NCBI GenBank assembly: GCA_027036095.1
Contig: JALVTA010000021.1
Span: forward strand, 1 to 12,839
Source: Thiotrichales bacterium
Lineage (GTDB): Bacteria; Pseudomonadota; Gammaproteobacteria; Thiomicrospirales; Thiomicrospiraceae
DNA length: 12,839 nucleotides
Reading direction: 5' to 3'
The position numbers were made by a program, and so were the translations under genes. Every line of letters begins with the position of its first letter. Position 1 is the first letter of the stretch. Positions 5,799-12,515 of this stretch are shown one piece after another. The notes beneath the pieces were generated by a model. It was given only the letters and a program-made list of their open reading frames with translations. It searched no databases and had not been told where the DNA came from.

Positions 5799-7688
5799 TC
5801 AGCCGGGCAGCAGCTGACACTGGCGATTGTAGGCGCTCAGCCAGGGCACGACCGCTTCCCCCGGCATGGGCCGGGCGAACAGATAGCCCTGCAGCAGGTC
5901 GATGCCCTGACCGGCCAGCAACTGGCGGTGCGTATCCGTCTCCACCCCTTCGGCCACCACCTTGAGGGAGAGTTCCCGCCCCAGTGCCGCCACCGCCCGG
6001 GCAATGGCACGGTCCTGGGTATCGGTGTCGATGTCGCGCACCAGCGACTGGTCGATCTTGAGCTTGTTGACCGGAAAGCGTTTCAGATAGCCCATGGAGG
6101 AATAGCCGGTGCCGAAATCATCCATGGCCAGCGCCGCCACCCCGGCATCCCGGATCATGTCAAGCAGGGCGATGGTTTCTTCCGCGTTGGACATCATGAT
6201 CGACTCGGTGATCTCGAACTCGAGGTACTGCGCCAGCCCGCTTGCGCGGATCTGCTCTACCAGACGCTCCACATGCTGGCGCTCGAACTCCTGTGCCGAC
6301 AGGTTGATGGCTACAGTGAAGTCAAGCATGCTCAGCTGCTCACGCCACTGCTGCAGATCTGCCAGCACGATTTCCAGCACCCGTTCGTCCAGCTGCCGGA
6401 TCAAGCCGGTCTTTTCGGCTACCGGCACAAACTTGAAGGGCGGAATGGCCCCCCGCTCCGGGTGGGTCCAGCGTACCAGCGCCTCGAAGGTCTCCACGGT
6501 GCCGGTGGCCGCGTTGAGGATGGGCTGATAGTGCACATCCAGCTGGCCGGTGGCCCGATCCGCCAGCGCCCCGCGCAGCAGGGAGGCCACCTGCAGACTC
6601 TCCTTCAGTTCGCTGACCATGCCCGGCTCGAAAAAGCGCCAGGTGCCACGCCCGGCGCTCTTGGCCGCCGCCAACGCCGCATCCGCCATGCGCATCAGCT
6701 CGTAATAGTCCCCATTGGCCTCTACCCCACAGCTGATGCCCAGACTGATGGACGGGTTGAACTGCTGCCCTTCCAGCATAAGGGGCTCTCCGGCACGCCG
6801 GATCAGATCGGCACAGAGCTCTTCCATCCGCGCCATGGGATCATCCAGCTCACACACCTGCGTGATAATGACGAACTCATCGCCGCCAAAACGGTAAAGG
6901 CGTCCGGGAAAATCGATCAGCGCCCTTTCCAGCCGCCGGGCCAGCGCCACCAGCAACGCATCCCCCAGCTGGTGACCATAGGCGTCATTGACCTCCTTGA
7001 ACAGATCCACATCAATCTGCACACAACCGAACGGCGCCCCCCGTTGAAAGAGTGCGGCCACGTCCCGTTTGAGCTTTTCCCGATTGGGCAGAAGTGTCAG
7101 GGGGTCCTGATCCGTCAGCTGACGCAGTTGCTGAACCAGTTTGGCCTGACGCAGCGCCAGCGCCGCTAGCTGCGCCCCCATGCGCAAGGTGGCACGTTCA
7201 ATCTCACTGGCGGAACGAGGGGCGTCGAAAGCAAGCAGCAGCACACCAACCGGTGCGCCATCCTCATCCTTGATGGGCTCGGCCCAACAGGCTGACAGCA
7301 TGCGCAGTTCCTGAATATGGCGCACCTTGCCCCAATGACTGTCCTGATGAAGGTCGTCGATAAACAGCGGCTCGCCATTGTGAATCGTCCGACTGCAAAG
7401 ACAGTGTTTAGTGTTGTTGAACAACTGCTGAAAGTGCCGCTGCTCATCGCGTGCCATGGCACCCGTGGCCACGATTTCCAATGCCTGCCGGCTGGGCCGG
7501 TGAACCAATATCATGGCTTGTGCGCCGGCAATCCGGTCTTCAATCTTCTGACAGATGCCCCGCAGCAGCGCGCCCTTTTCACTCTGTGAGAGCAGATGGG
7601 CCACCAGTTCCTGCTGCCATGCCAGCAGCGCCCTCAGGGCATCGGCAGAGGTGGGGGCATCGGTGTTATGAGAAGCGGTTTCCGTCAT
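5799..7688 (-). CDS. GAF-GGDEF-EAL bifunctional-type c-di-GMP protein with intact GGDEF and EAL motifs
   Basis: Cytoplasmic 629-aa protein with a GAF domain (about 30-185, including LSACWAEPI), a GGDEF domain (about 190-355) and an EAL domain (about 375-615). The cyclase signature is intact (FGGDEF, 268-272), with D226/D228 in QIDVDLFKEVNDAYG. No RxxD inhibitory site stands five residues before it. EAL catalytic residues are all seen: E402-A-L, N462, E492 in EITES, D523-D524 in AMDDFGTGYSS, K544, E580 and Q600. It could therefore make or break c-di-GMP, with the GAF domain or GTP binding setting the balance; direction cannot be told from sequence. The ATG at 7688 is 12 nt after the nadE stop and in the same frame, with no recognisable Shine-Dalgarno, so translational coupling to nadE is likely. 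It is a tandem paralogue of the next gene. Confidence 0.92.
   Translation of the reverse strand: MTETASHNTDAPTSADALRALLAWQQELVAHLLSQSEKGALLRGICQKIEDRIAGAQAMILVHRPSRQALEIVATGAMARDEQRHFQQLFNNTKHCLCSRTIHNGEPLFIDDLHQDSHWGKVRHIQELRMLSACWAEPIKDEDGAPVGVLLLAFDAPRSASEIERATLRMGAQLAALALRQAKLVQQLRQLTDQDPLTLLPNREKLKRDVAALFQRGAPFGCVQIDVDLFKEVNDAYGHQLGDALLVALARRLERALIDFPGRLYRFGGDEFVIITQVCELDDPMARMEELCADLIRRAGEPLMLEGQQFNPSISLGISCGVEANGDYYELMRMADAALAAAKSAGRGTWRFFEPGMVSELKESLQVASLLRGALADRATGQLDVHYQPILNAATGTVETFEALVRWTHPERGAIPPFKFVPVAEKTGLIRQLDERVLEIVLADLQQWREQLSMLDFTVAINLSAQEFERQHVERLVEQIRASGLAQYLEFEITESIMMSNAEETIALLDMIRDAGVAALAMDDFGTGYSSMGYLKRFPVNKLKIDQSLVRDIDTDTQDRAIARAVAALGRELSLKVVAEGVETDTHRQLLAGQGIDLLQGYLFARPMPGEAVVPWLSAYNRQCQLLPG
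5935..5966 (-). repeat. 32-bp exact direct repeat, copy B (EAL-domain coding)
   Basis: Identical to 3979-4010 and at the equivalent codons of the first paralogue. The pair could serve as a homologous recombination point; crossing over would delete 1956 bp and leave one hybrid GAF-GGDEF-EAL gene. Confidence 0.85.
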
Positions 7689-7700
7689 AGCAACATTCGT

Positions 7701-9329
7701 TCAGGTTGGCTCGTGATAGCGGCTGGTAATGGGATAGCGCCGATCGCGACCGAAGCTGCGCGTGGTCACGCGTACCCCCGGAGGCGCCTGCCGCCGCTTG
7801 TACTCATTGCGATTGATCAGCTCGATGGCCCGGTGCACCGCTTCCCGCTCGATGCCTTCGGCAATGATGGCTTCCGGCGTCTTCTGCTCCACCACGTAGG
7901 CGTGAATGATGCGATCCAGCACCTCATAGGGCGGCAGACTGTCCTGATCCACCTGTCCGGGCCGCAGCTCGGCGCTGGGCGGACGGGTGATGACCCGTTC
8001 CGGAATCACCGGAGACTGCCGGTTGCGCCAGCGTGCCAGCGCATACACCTGGGTCTTGAGGACGTCTTTCAGGGGTGCATAACCGCCCACCATGTCGCCA
8101 TACAGCGTGGTGTAGCCCACCGCCGTCTCCGACTTGTTGCTGGTGGAGAGCACCAGCCTGCCACTGGCGTTAGAGACGGCCATCAGCGCCACACCGCGCA
8201 GGCGGGCCTGCAGGTTCTCCTCGGTGACCCCGCCGATCTCCGGCAGCCGCGCCTGCAATAAGTGCGCCATCCCGTCAAAACCGGGTGCGATGGGCAGCAC
8301 GGAAAACGCCACGCCCAGCGTCCGGGCCTCAGTTTCGGCATCCTCCACGCTGGCCTGCGCAGTATAGTGAAAGGGCATCATGATCGCCTCGCACCGCTCC
8401 GCCCCCAGCGCATCCACGGCCACAGCCAGCGTCAGCGCCGAGTCGATGCCACCGGACAGCCCCAGCACGATGCCCGGAATACCGTTTTTGTCGATGAAAT
8501 CACGCACGCCGGTCACCAGCGCGCCATACAGACGCTCTTCCGCCTGCGGCAACGGTGCCTGCTCGCCGGCAAGCATGGCCACTCCGTCCCCGTGCCGTTC
8601 AATGCGCACTGGCGCGAGCGCCTCCTCGAAGGCCGGCGCCTGTACGCGTACTGCACCTTCGGCATCCACGGCAAAGCTGGCGCCGTCAAACACCAGCTCG
8701 TCCTGCCCGCCCACCTGATTGACATAGATCACCGGTCGGCCGAATTCATCCACACGCCGACGTACCACCGCCAGCCGGTCGCTCTGTTTCTCCGCATGAA
8801 ACGGCGAGGCGTTCATGTTGAGCAGCACCTCGGCCCCTGCGTCCACCGTCCGCTCCACGGCAGTGGGCTTCCAGATGTCCTCGCAGATGAGCAGCCCGAA
8901 GCGAACACCCTTGTGCTCGATCACGCACGCCTGCTTGCCGGGGCTGAAGTAGCGCTTCTCGTCGAAGGGGCCGTAGTTGGGCAGGAACTGCTTCATGTAG
9001 ACCGCCTCGATGTGGCCGTGGTCGATCCATGCCGCCATGTTGAAGCGCTCATCCAGCGCGTCGGTCATGGGATAGCCCACCACCAGCACCGCGGGCAGGC
9101 TGGCCTCGCACAGACAGTCCAGCGCTGCCTGCACCTGCGGATAGAGGCCGGGACGCAGCAGGATGTCCTCCGGCGGATAGCCGGTCAGACACATTTCCGG
9201 AAAGACGATGATGTCGGCCGCATGCCGCTCGATGGCCTCACGGGCCAGCGCCAGCACCCTGTCCGTATTGCCCGTCAGATCCCCGACCACGGGGTTCATC
9301 TGGGCCATAACGACGGTGATGCCGCTCAT
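7701..9329 (-). CDS. nadE: glutamine-dependent NAD+ synthetase
   Basis: Last step of NAD+ biosynthesis: nicotinic acid adenine dinucleotide is adenylated with ATP and amidated with ammonia from glutamine. The 542-aa, two-domain form is seen. The N-terminal nitrilase-type glutaminase domain (about 1-250) has the triad E45 (FPEMCLTGYPPED), K113 (MKQFLPNYGPFDEKRYF) and C149 (LLICEDIW). The C-terminal synthetase domain (about 265-542) has the ATP pyrophosphatase loop LSGGIDSA (291-298), STSNKSETAVGYTTLYGDM and PSAELRPGQVDQDSLPPY. This layout can use glutamine directly, unlike the short ammonia-dependent E. coli NadE. The ATG at 9329 overlaps the sucD stop as ATGA and has GGAGA 4-5 nt upstream. 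It is the third gene of the sucC-sucD-nadE unit; its product supplies the cofactor for TCA-cycle dehydrogenases. Confidence 0.97.
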   Translation of the reverse strand: MSGITVVMAQMNPVVGDLTGNTDRVLALAREAIERHAADIIVFPEMCLTGYPPEDILLRPGLYPQVQAALDCLCEASLPAVLVVGYPMTDALDERFNMAAWIDHGHIEAVYMKQFLPNYGPFDEKRYFSPGKQACVIEHKGVRFGLLICEDIWKPTAVERTVDAGAEVLLNMNASPFHAEKQSDRLAVVRRRVDEFGRPVIYVNQVGGQDELVFDGASFAVDAEGAVRVQAPAFEEALAPVRIERHGDGVAMLAGEQAPLPQAEERLYGALVTGVRDFIDKNGIPGIVLGLSGGIDSALTLAVAVDALGAERCEAIMMPFHYTAQASVEDAETEARTLGVAFSVLPIAPGFDGMAHLLQARLPEIGGVTEENLQARLRGVALMAVSNASGRLVLSTSNKSETAVGYTTLYGDMVGGYAPLKDVLKTQVYALARWRNRQSPVIPERVITRPPSAELRPGQVDQDSLPPYEVLDRIIHAYVVEQKTPEAIIAEGIEREAVHRAIELINRNEYKRRQAPPGVRVTTRSFGRDRRYPITSRYHEPT

Positions 9330-10201
9330 GCCGTCTCCAGCCGCTGCTGCATGGCCTCACCCATCTGTGTCGGCGAGCGCACCACGGTCACACCCGCGGC
9401 CTCCAGCGCCGCCATCTTGGCCTCGGCGGTGCCCTTGCCGCCGCTGACGATGGCGCCGGCATGGCCCATGCGCCGTCCGGGCGGCGCGGTGACACCGGCA
9501 ATGTAGGCCACCACCGGCTTGGTCACATGCTCGGCAATGAAGGCAGCGGCCCGCTCTTCGGCATCGCCACCGATCTCGCCCACCATGATGATGCCCTCGG
9601 TCTGCGGGTCTTCCTCGAAGCGGGCCAGGCAGTCGATGAAATCCATACCCTGAATGGGGTCGCCGCCAATGCCCACGCAGGTGGACTGTCCCAGCCCGGC
9701 CTGGGTGGTCTGCCACACGGCCTCATAGGTCAGCGTGCCGGAGCGGGAGACGATCCCCACCCTGCCGGGCAGGTGAATGTGCCCGGGCATGATGCCCATC
9801 TTGCATTCACCCGGCGTGATCACACCGGGGCAGTTGGGACCGATGAGCACGCTGTCGCTGCGGTCCAGCACCGCGCGCACCTTGAGCATGTCCGCCACGG
9901 GAATGCCTTCGGTGATGCAGGCAATCACCTCGATGCCCGCGTCCACCGCCTCGAGAATGGCATCGGCGGCAAACGGCGGCGGCACATAGATCATGCTGGC
10001 GTTGGCGCCGGTTGCCCGCACCGCATCATGTACCGTGTCGAAGACCGGCCGGTCCAGATGGGTCTGCCCACCCTTGCCCGGTGTCACACCGCCCACCAGA
10101 TTGGTGCCATAGGCGATGGCCTGTTCGGAGTGGAAGGTGCCCTGCTTGCCGGTAAAGCCCTGGGTGATGACCCGGGTATCGCGATTGACCAGAATGCTCA
10201 T
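9326..10201 (-). CDS. sucD: succinyl-CoA synthetase alpha subunit
   Basis: Alpha subunit of the TCA-cycle enzyme that converts succinyl-CoA to succinate with formation of ATP or GTP. The 291-aa length is normal. The N-terminal CoA-binding Rossmann domain includes GFTGKQGTFH (15-24) and GGVTPGKGG. The ligase domain contains IGPNCPGVITP, the GIVSRSGTLTYE phosphate-binding turn and the phosphorylated catalytic histidine H247 in GRRMGHAGAIVSGGKGTA. The start overlaps the sucC stop (ATGA, 10198-10201) with a strong purine-rich GGGGAGGG site inside the sucC 3' end. The stop overlaps nadE in the same way, so the three are probably translationally coupled. Confidence 0.98.
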   Translation of the reverse strand: MSILVNRDTRVITQGFTGKQGTFHSEQAIAYGTNLVGGVTPGKGGQTHLDRPVFDTVHDAVRATGANASMIYVPPPFAADAILEAVDAGIEVIACITEGIPVADMLKVRAVLDRSDSVLIGPNCPGVITPGECKMGIMPGHIHLPGRVGIVSRSGTLTYEAVWQTTQAGLGQSTCVGIGGDPIQGMDFIDCLARFEEDPQTEGIIMVGEIGGDAEERAAAFIAEHVTKPVVAYIAGVTAPPGRRMGHAGAIVSGGKGTAEAKMAALEAAGVTVVRSPTQMGEAMQQRLETA

Positions 10202-11367
10202 GCCGTGCCCTCCCCGGCCAGCGCCACCACCTTGCGCGCTGCCATTTCCAGATCGTTCTCCGCCACCAGATTGAGGCCGCTTTCTGCCAGCATGCGCCGG
10301 CCGGCCTCCACATTGGTGCCTTCCAGCCGCACCACCACGGGCAGATCCAGTCCCACTTCCTTCACCGCCTGAATGATGCCTTCTGCGATCAGGTCACAGC
10401 GCACGATACCGCCGAAAATGTTGACCAGAATGGCTTTCACGCCCGGATCGGAGGTGATCAGCTTGAACGCCTCGGCAACCCGCTCCGCGGTGGCGCCGCC
10501 CCCCACGTCGAGGAAGTTGGCCGGCGCGCCACCGTGCAGCTTGATCAGGTCCATGGTGGCCATGGCCAGCCCGGCACCGTTGACCATGCAGCCGATATTG
10601 CCGTCCAGCGCGATGTAGTTGAGGCTGAACTGACGGGCATGGGCCTCACGCGGGTCCTCCTGCGTGGGGTCGTGCATGGCCTGAATGTCCGGCTGGCGGT
10701 AGAGGGCGTTGTCGTCCACGTTGATCTTGGCGTCCAGCGCCACCAGTCGGTTGTCTTCGGTCAGTACCAGCGGATTGATCTCCACCAGGGACAGGTCCTT
10801 TTCCACGGCCAGCTGATAGAGACTGTCGAGCACTTTGCCGAGCGTTTTGAATGCATCACCCTTCAGCCCCAGCGCAAAGCCGGCCTGGCGGGCCTGAAAG
10901 GGCATGACACCGGTCACCGGATCCACCACCAGGGTCACGATCTTCTCCGGTGTCTGCGCGGCCACCTGCTCGATGTCCATGCCCCCCTCGGTGGAAAGAA
11001 TGAAGGTATGGCGGCGGCGGCCCCGGTCAATGAGCAGGCTCAGATAGAGCTCCCGGGCGATGGGCAGAGTCTGCTCCACCAGCAGGGCATTGACCGGCAG
11101 TGCCTTGCCGCCGGTCTGGGGGGTGGCCAGCTCATGCCCCAGCAACGCCTCGGCGGCCTGTCGGGCTTCTTCTTCGGTCTGCACCAGGCGCACACCGCCG
11201 GCCTTGCCACGGGCGCCGGCGTGAATCTGCGCCTTGATGACGCACGGCAGGCCGATTTCGGCCAGTGCGCCGTCCAGTGCATCCAGCCGCTCCACCACCA
11301 CCCCGTGGGGCACGGGAATACCGTAGTAGTCGAACAGCTGTTTGGCCTGATATTCATGCAGGTTCAT
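10198..11367 (-). CDS. sucC: ADP-forming succinyl-CoA synthetase beta subunit
   Basis: Beta subunit of succinyl-CoA synthetase, which binds the nucleotide and with SucD forms the substrate-level phosphorylation enzyme of the TCA cycle. It is 389 aa, as in E. coli (388). The N-terminal ATP-grasp domain starts MNLHEYQAKQLFDYYGIPVP and has the HAGARGKAGGV loop (49-59). The metal-binding region reads VEINPLVLTEDNRLVALDAKIN. The C-terminal ligase domain contains GCMVNGAGLAMATMD, FLDVGGGA and NIFGGIVRCDLIAEGI. Nucleotide preference is assigned by family and cannot be settled by eye. The ATG at 11367 has GAGGAA 9 nt upstream. It is the first gene of the operon, divergent from a small zinc-ribbon gene. 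No sucAB genes are beside it, unlike in enteric bacteria. Confidence 0.98.
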   Translation of the reverse strand: MNLHEYQAKQLFDYYGIPVPHGVVVERLDALDGALAEIGLPCVIKAQIHAGARGKAGGVRLVQTEEEARQAAEALLGHELATPQTGGKALPVNALLVEQTLPIARELYLSLLIDRGRRRHTFILSTEGGMDIEQVAAQTPEKIVTLVVDPVTGVMPFQARQAGFALGLKGDAFKTLGKVLDSLYQLAVEKDLSLVEINPLVLTEDNRLVALDAKINVDDNALYRQPDIQAMHDPTQEDPREAHARQFSLNYIALDGNIGCMVNGAGLAMATMDLIKLHGGAPANFLDVGGGATAERVAEAFKLITSDPGVKAILVNIFGGIVRCDLIAEGIIQAVKEVGLDLPVVVRLEGTNVEAGRRMLAESGLNLVAENDLEMAARKVVALAGEGTA

Positions 11368-11393
11368 GGATGGGTCTTCCTCATGGCGGTTTA

Positions 11394-11405
11394 TGCTATT
11401 TTAGC
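11394..11405. promoter_or_regulatory. symmetric AT-rich element, probable bidirectional -10 for sucC and the PP0621-like gene
   Basis: GCTATTTTAGC (11395-11405) has perfect GCTA/TAGC arms. The minus strand reads TAAAAT (11403-11398, five of six -10 bases) toward sucC. The plus strand reads TGC-TATTTT (11394-11402), an extended -10 toward the small gene. Expected leaders are about 24 and 33 nt, each containing a good ribosome-binding site. The -35 matches are weak on both sides (TTCAAA for sucC at a short 15-bp spacing). Confidence 0.42.
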
Positions 11406-11441
11406 GGCTGAGACGGGATTTGAACGGTAAGGGATCTTTAC

Positions 11442-11672
11442 ATGCGGGCATTTATCTTTCTGCTGCTTGTGCTGGCACTCTTCGGGGTGATCATGATGGT
11501 TGCCAAGCGGCTGCAGGGCATCAAAAAGCCGGAAGCGGAGCGTTCCGGAGGGACGAAGGAAATGAAAACCGTGCGCTGTGTGGAATGCGGCGCCTGGCTG
11601 CCCCAGGATCATGCCGTGATGACGGCACGGGGCCCCGCCTGCCCCGAGCACGGCAGAGACAATCAGTCGTAG
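11442..11672 (+). CDS. PP0621-like single-span membrane protein with C-terminal zinc ribbon
   Basis: Small protein of 76 aa, function unknown. One hydrophobic helix (about residues 4-21) is followed by a basic stretch (KRLQGIKK), which by the positive-inside rule puts the C-terminus in the cytoplasm. A short linker leads to a knuckle pair, C46-VE-C49 and C67-PE-H70, that looks like a small zinc site. The pattern resembles the PP0621 family of short gammaproteobacterial proteins (hydrophobic N-terminus, then VRCxxCGxxLP and a later Cys/His pair); this is recognition from memory. The ATG at 11442 has AAGGGA 7 nt upstream, a strong site. It is divergent from sucC, perhaps sharing a promoter element, and its stop overlaps the convergent FKBP gene by 10 nt. 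Confidence 0.8.
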   Translation: MRAFIFLLLVLALFGVIMMVAKRLQGIKKPEAERSGGTKEMKTVRCVECGAWLPQDHAVMTARGPACPEHGRDNQS

Positions 11673-12094
11673 ATGCGCTCCACCGTCACGTCAAACACCA
11701 GCACCTGACCGGCCAGCGGGTGGTTGAAGTCCACGGTGACCCGATCCTCCTCCACGGCAACGATGGTGCCCGGAATGTCATCCCCCGCCGGACCGGAAAA
11801 GCCGATGACCAGCCCCCGTTCCAGATCCATGTCGGCAGGAAACAGGTCCCGGGACAGTTCCTGCACATTGTCCGGGTCCGGATTGCCGAAGGCATCTTCG
11901 GGAAACAGGGTGAACTGCCTTTGCTCCCCTTCCTCCAGACCGATCAGCCAGCGCTCCAGCCCTTCGAACAGGGTGCCGTCCCCCAGCGTGAACTGCAGCG
12001 TCTCGTCTGCTTCGGTCTGGTCCACCACCGTGCCGTCGATCAGGCACAGGGAAAACTTGATGTCGACGGTGCTGCCTGCCTTGACCTGTTTCAT
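11663..12094 (-). CDS. fkpB: FKBP-type peptidyl-prolyl isomerase, FkpB/SlyD-like
   Basis: Cytoplasmic prolyl cis-trans isomerase and chaperone of the SlyD/FkpB (SlpA) type, 143 aa, with no signal peptide. The split FKBP fold is visible: an N-terminal part with VDIKFSLCLIDGTVVDQT and GDGTLFEGLERWLIGLEEGEQRQF, then the inserted-flap chaperone segment from about residue 65 (PEDAFGNPDPDNVQELSRDLFP), then the return strand VTVDFNHPLAGQVLVFDVTV. The wording is closest to E. coli FkpB (SlpA). The long His-rich metal tail of SlyD is absent. The ATG at 12094 is one base after the stop of the upstream lipoprotein (TGACATG), with GGGAAG about 7 nt upstream. An in-frame extension upstream would run through the lipoprotein gene and is rejected. 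The 3' end overlaps the convergent small gene. Confidence 0.93.
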   Translation of the reverse strand: MKQVKAGSTVDIKFSLCLIDGTVVDQTEADETLQFTLGDGTLFEGLERWLIGLEEGEQRQFTLFPEDAFGNPDPDNVQELSRDLFPADMDLERGLVIGFSGPAGDDIPGTIVAVEEDRVTVDFNHPLAGQVLVFDVTVERIYD

Positions 12095-12095
12095 G

Positions 12096-12515
12096 TCAGA
12101 ACTTCCCGAAGATGGAGAAAGGCTCCCGCGGCACTTCCTCACAGTGGATCTTCCACACCAGCGCATAGCGGCAGTCCGCCCCCACGCATTCGATGCGGGA
12201 ATCACCGAACTTGCGCGGGCTGACCGCATAGCTGGTGTCCAGCAGATAGCCCTTGGGACACAGACGCATGGCCGTGTTGTCCAGCGCGAAGGTGCCCAGC
12301 TGGGGCGGTTCGTCATACTGCTGGCGCAGCAGAAAGGCCGGCTGGCCCTCCCGCTCGGGCAGCTTTTTGACCGTCACCGGATGAATGCGGTTGCCGGCAG
12401 CAGCCACGGCGCTGCGACCCCAGTCGATGACCGTGTCCCCGGAGGACTTGACCGTCTTGATCACCCCGCAACCGGCAAGCGGCAGCAGGGCGGCCAGCAG
12501 AAGCAGCCCCCTCAT
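12096..12515 (-). CDS. putative lipoprotein with four cysteines in the mature part, unknown function
   Basis: Unrecognised 139-aa predicted lipoprotein. The signal peptide ends in the lipobox L13-A-G-C16, and Gly at +2 fits outer-membrane sorting. After a short linker comes a basic segment (HPVTVKKLPER). The C-terminal half holds C86, C110, C115 and C125 (LCPKGYLLDTSY, IECVGADCRYALVWKIHCEE), an even number that could form two disulfides in the periplasm. The ATG at 12515 is chosen because it starts the signal peptide, overlaps the upstream lipoprotein stop as ATGA and has a strong GGTGGAGG site 6-7 nt upstream. An in-frame ATG at 12572 would bury the signal peptide. It is coupled to a second lipoprotein upstream and an FKBP downstream. 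No function is assigned. Confidence 0.82.
   Translation of the reverse strand: MRGLLLLAALLPLAGCGVIKTVKSSGDTVIDWGRSAVAAAGNRIHPVTVKKLPEREGQPAFLLRQQYDEPPQLGTFALDNTAMRLCPKGYLLDTSYAVSPRKFGDSRIECVGADCRYALVWKIHCEEVPREPFSIFGKF

Noticed and set aside
5718..7169. Long plus-strand open frame (483 codons) antisense to the first c-di-GMP gene
   Set aside because: It lies wholly opposite a well-supported gene, is rich in His, Gln, Arg and Pro as expected from the complement of GC-rich codons, and has no recognisable domain or ribosome site.
8262..9506. Plus-strand open frame of 414 codons opposite nadE and the sucD end
   Set aside because: Composition is typical of an antisense shadow (His, Gln, Arg rich), and it crosses two solid genes on the other strand.
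10534..11430. Plus-strand open frame of 298 codons opposite sucC
   Set aside because: Antisense shadow of sucC that runs across the divergent promoter region; no family resemblance.
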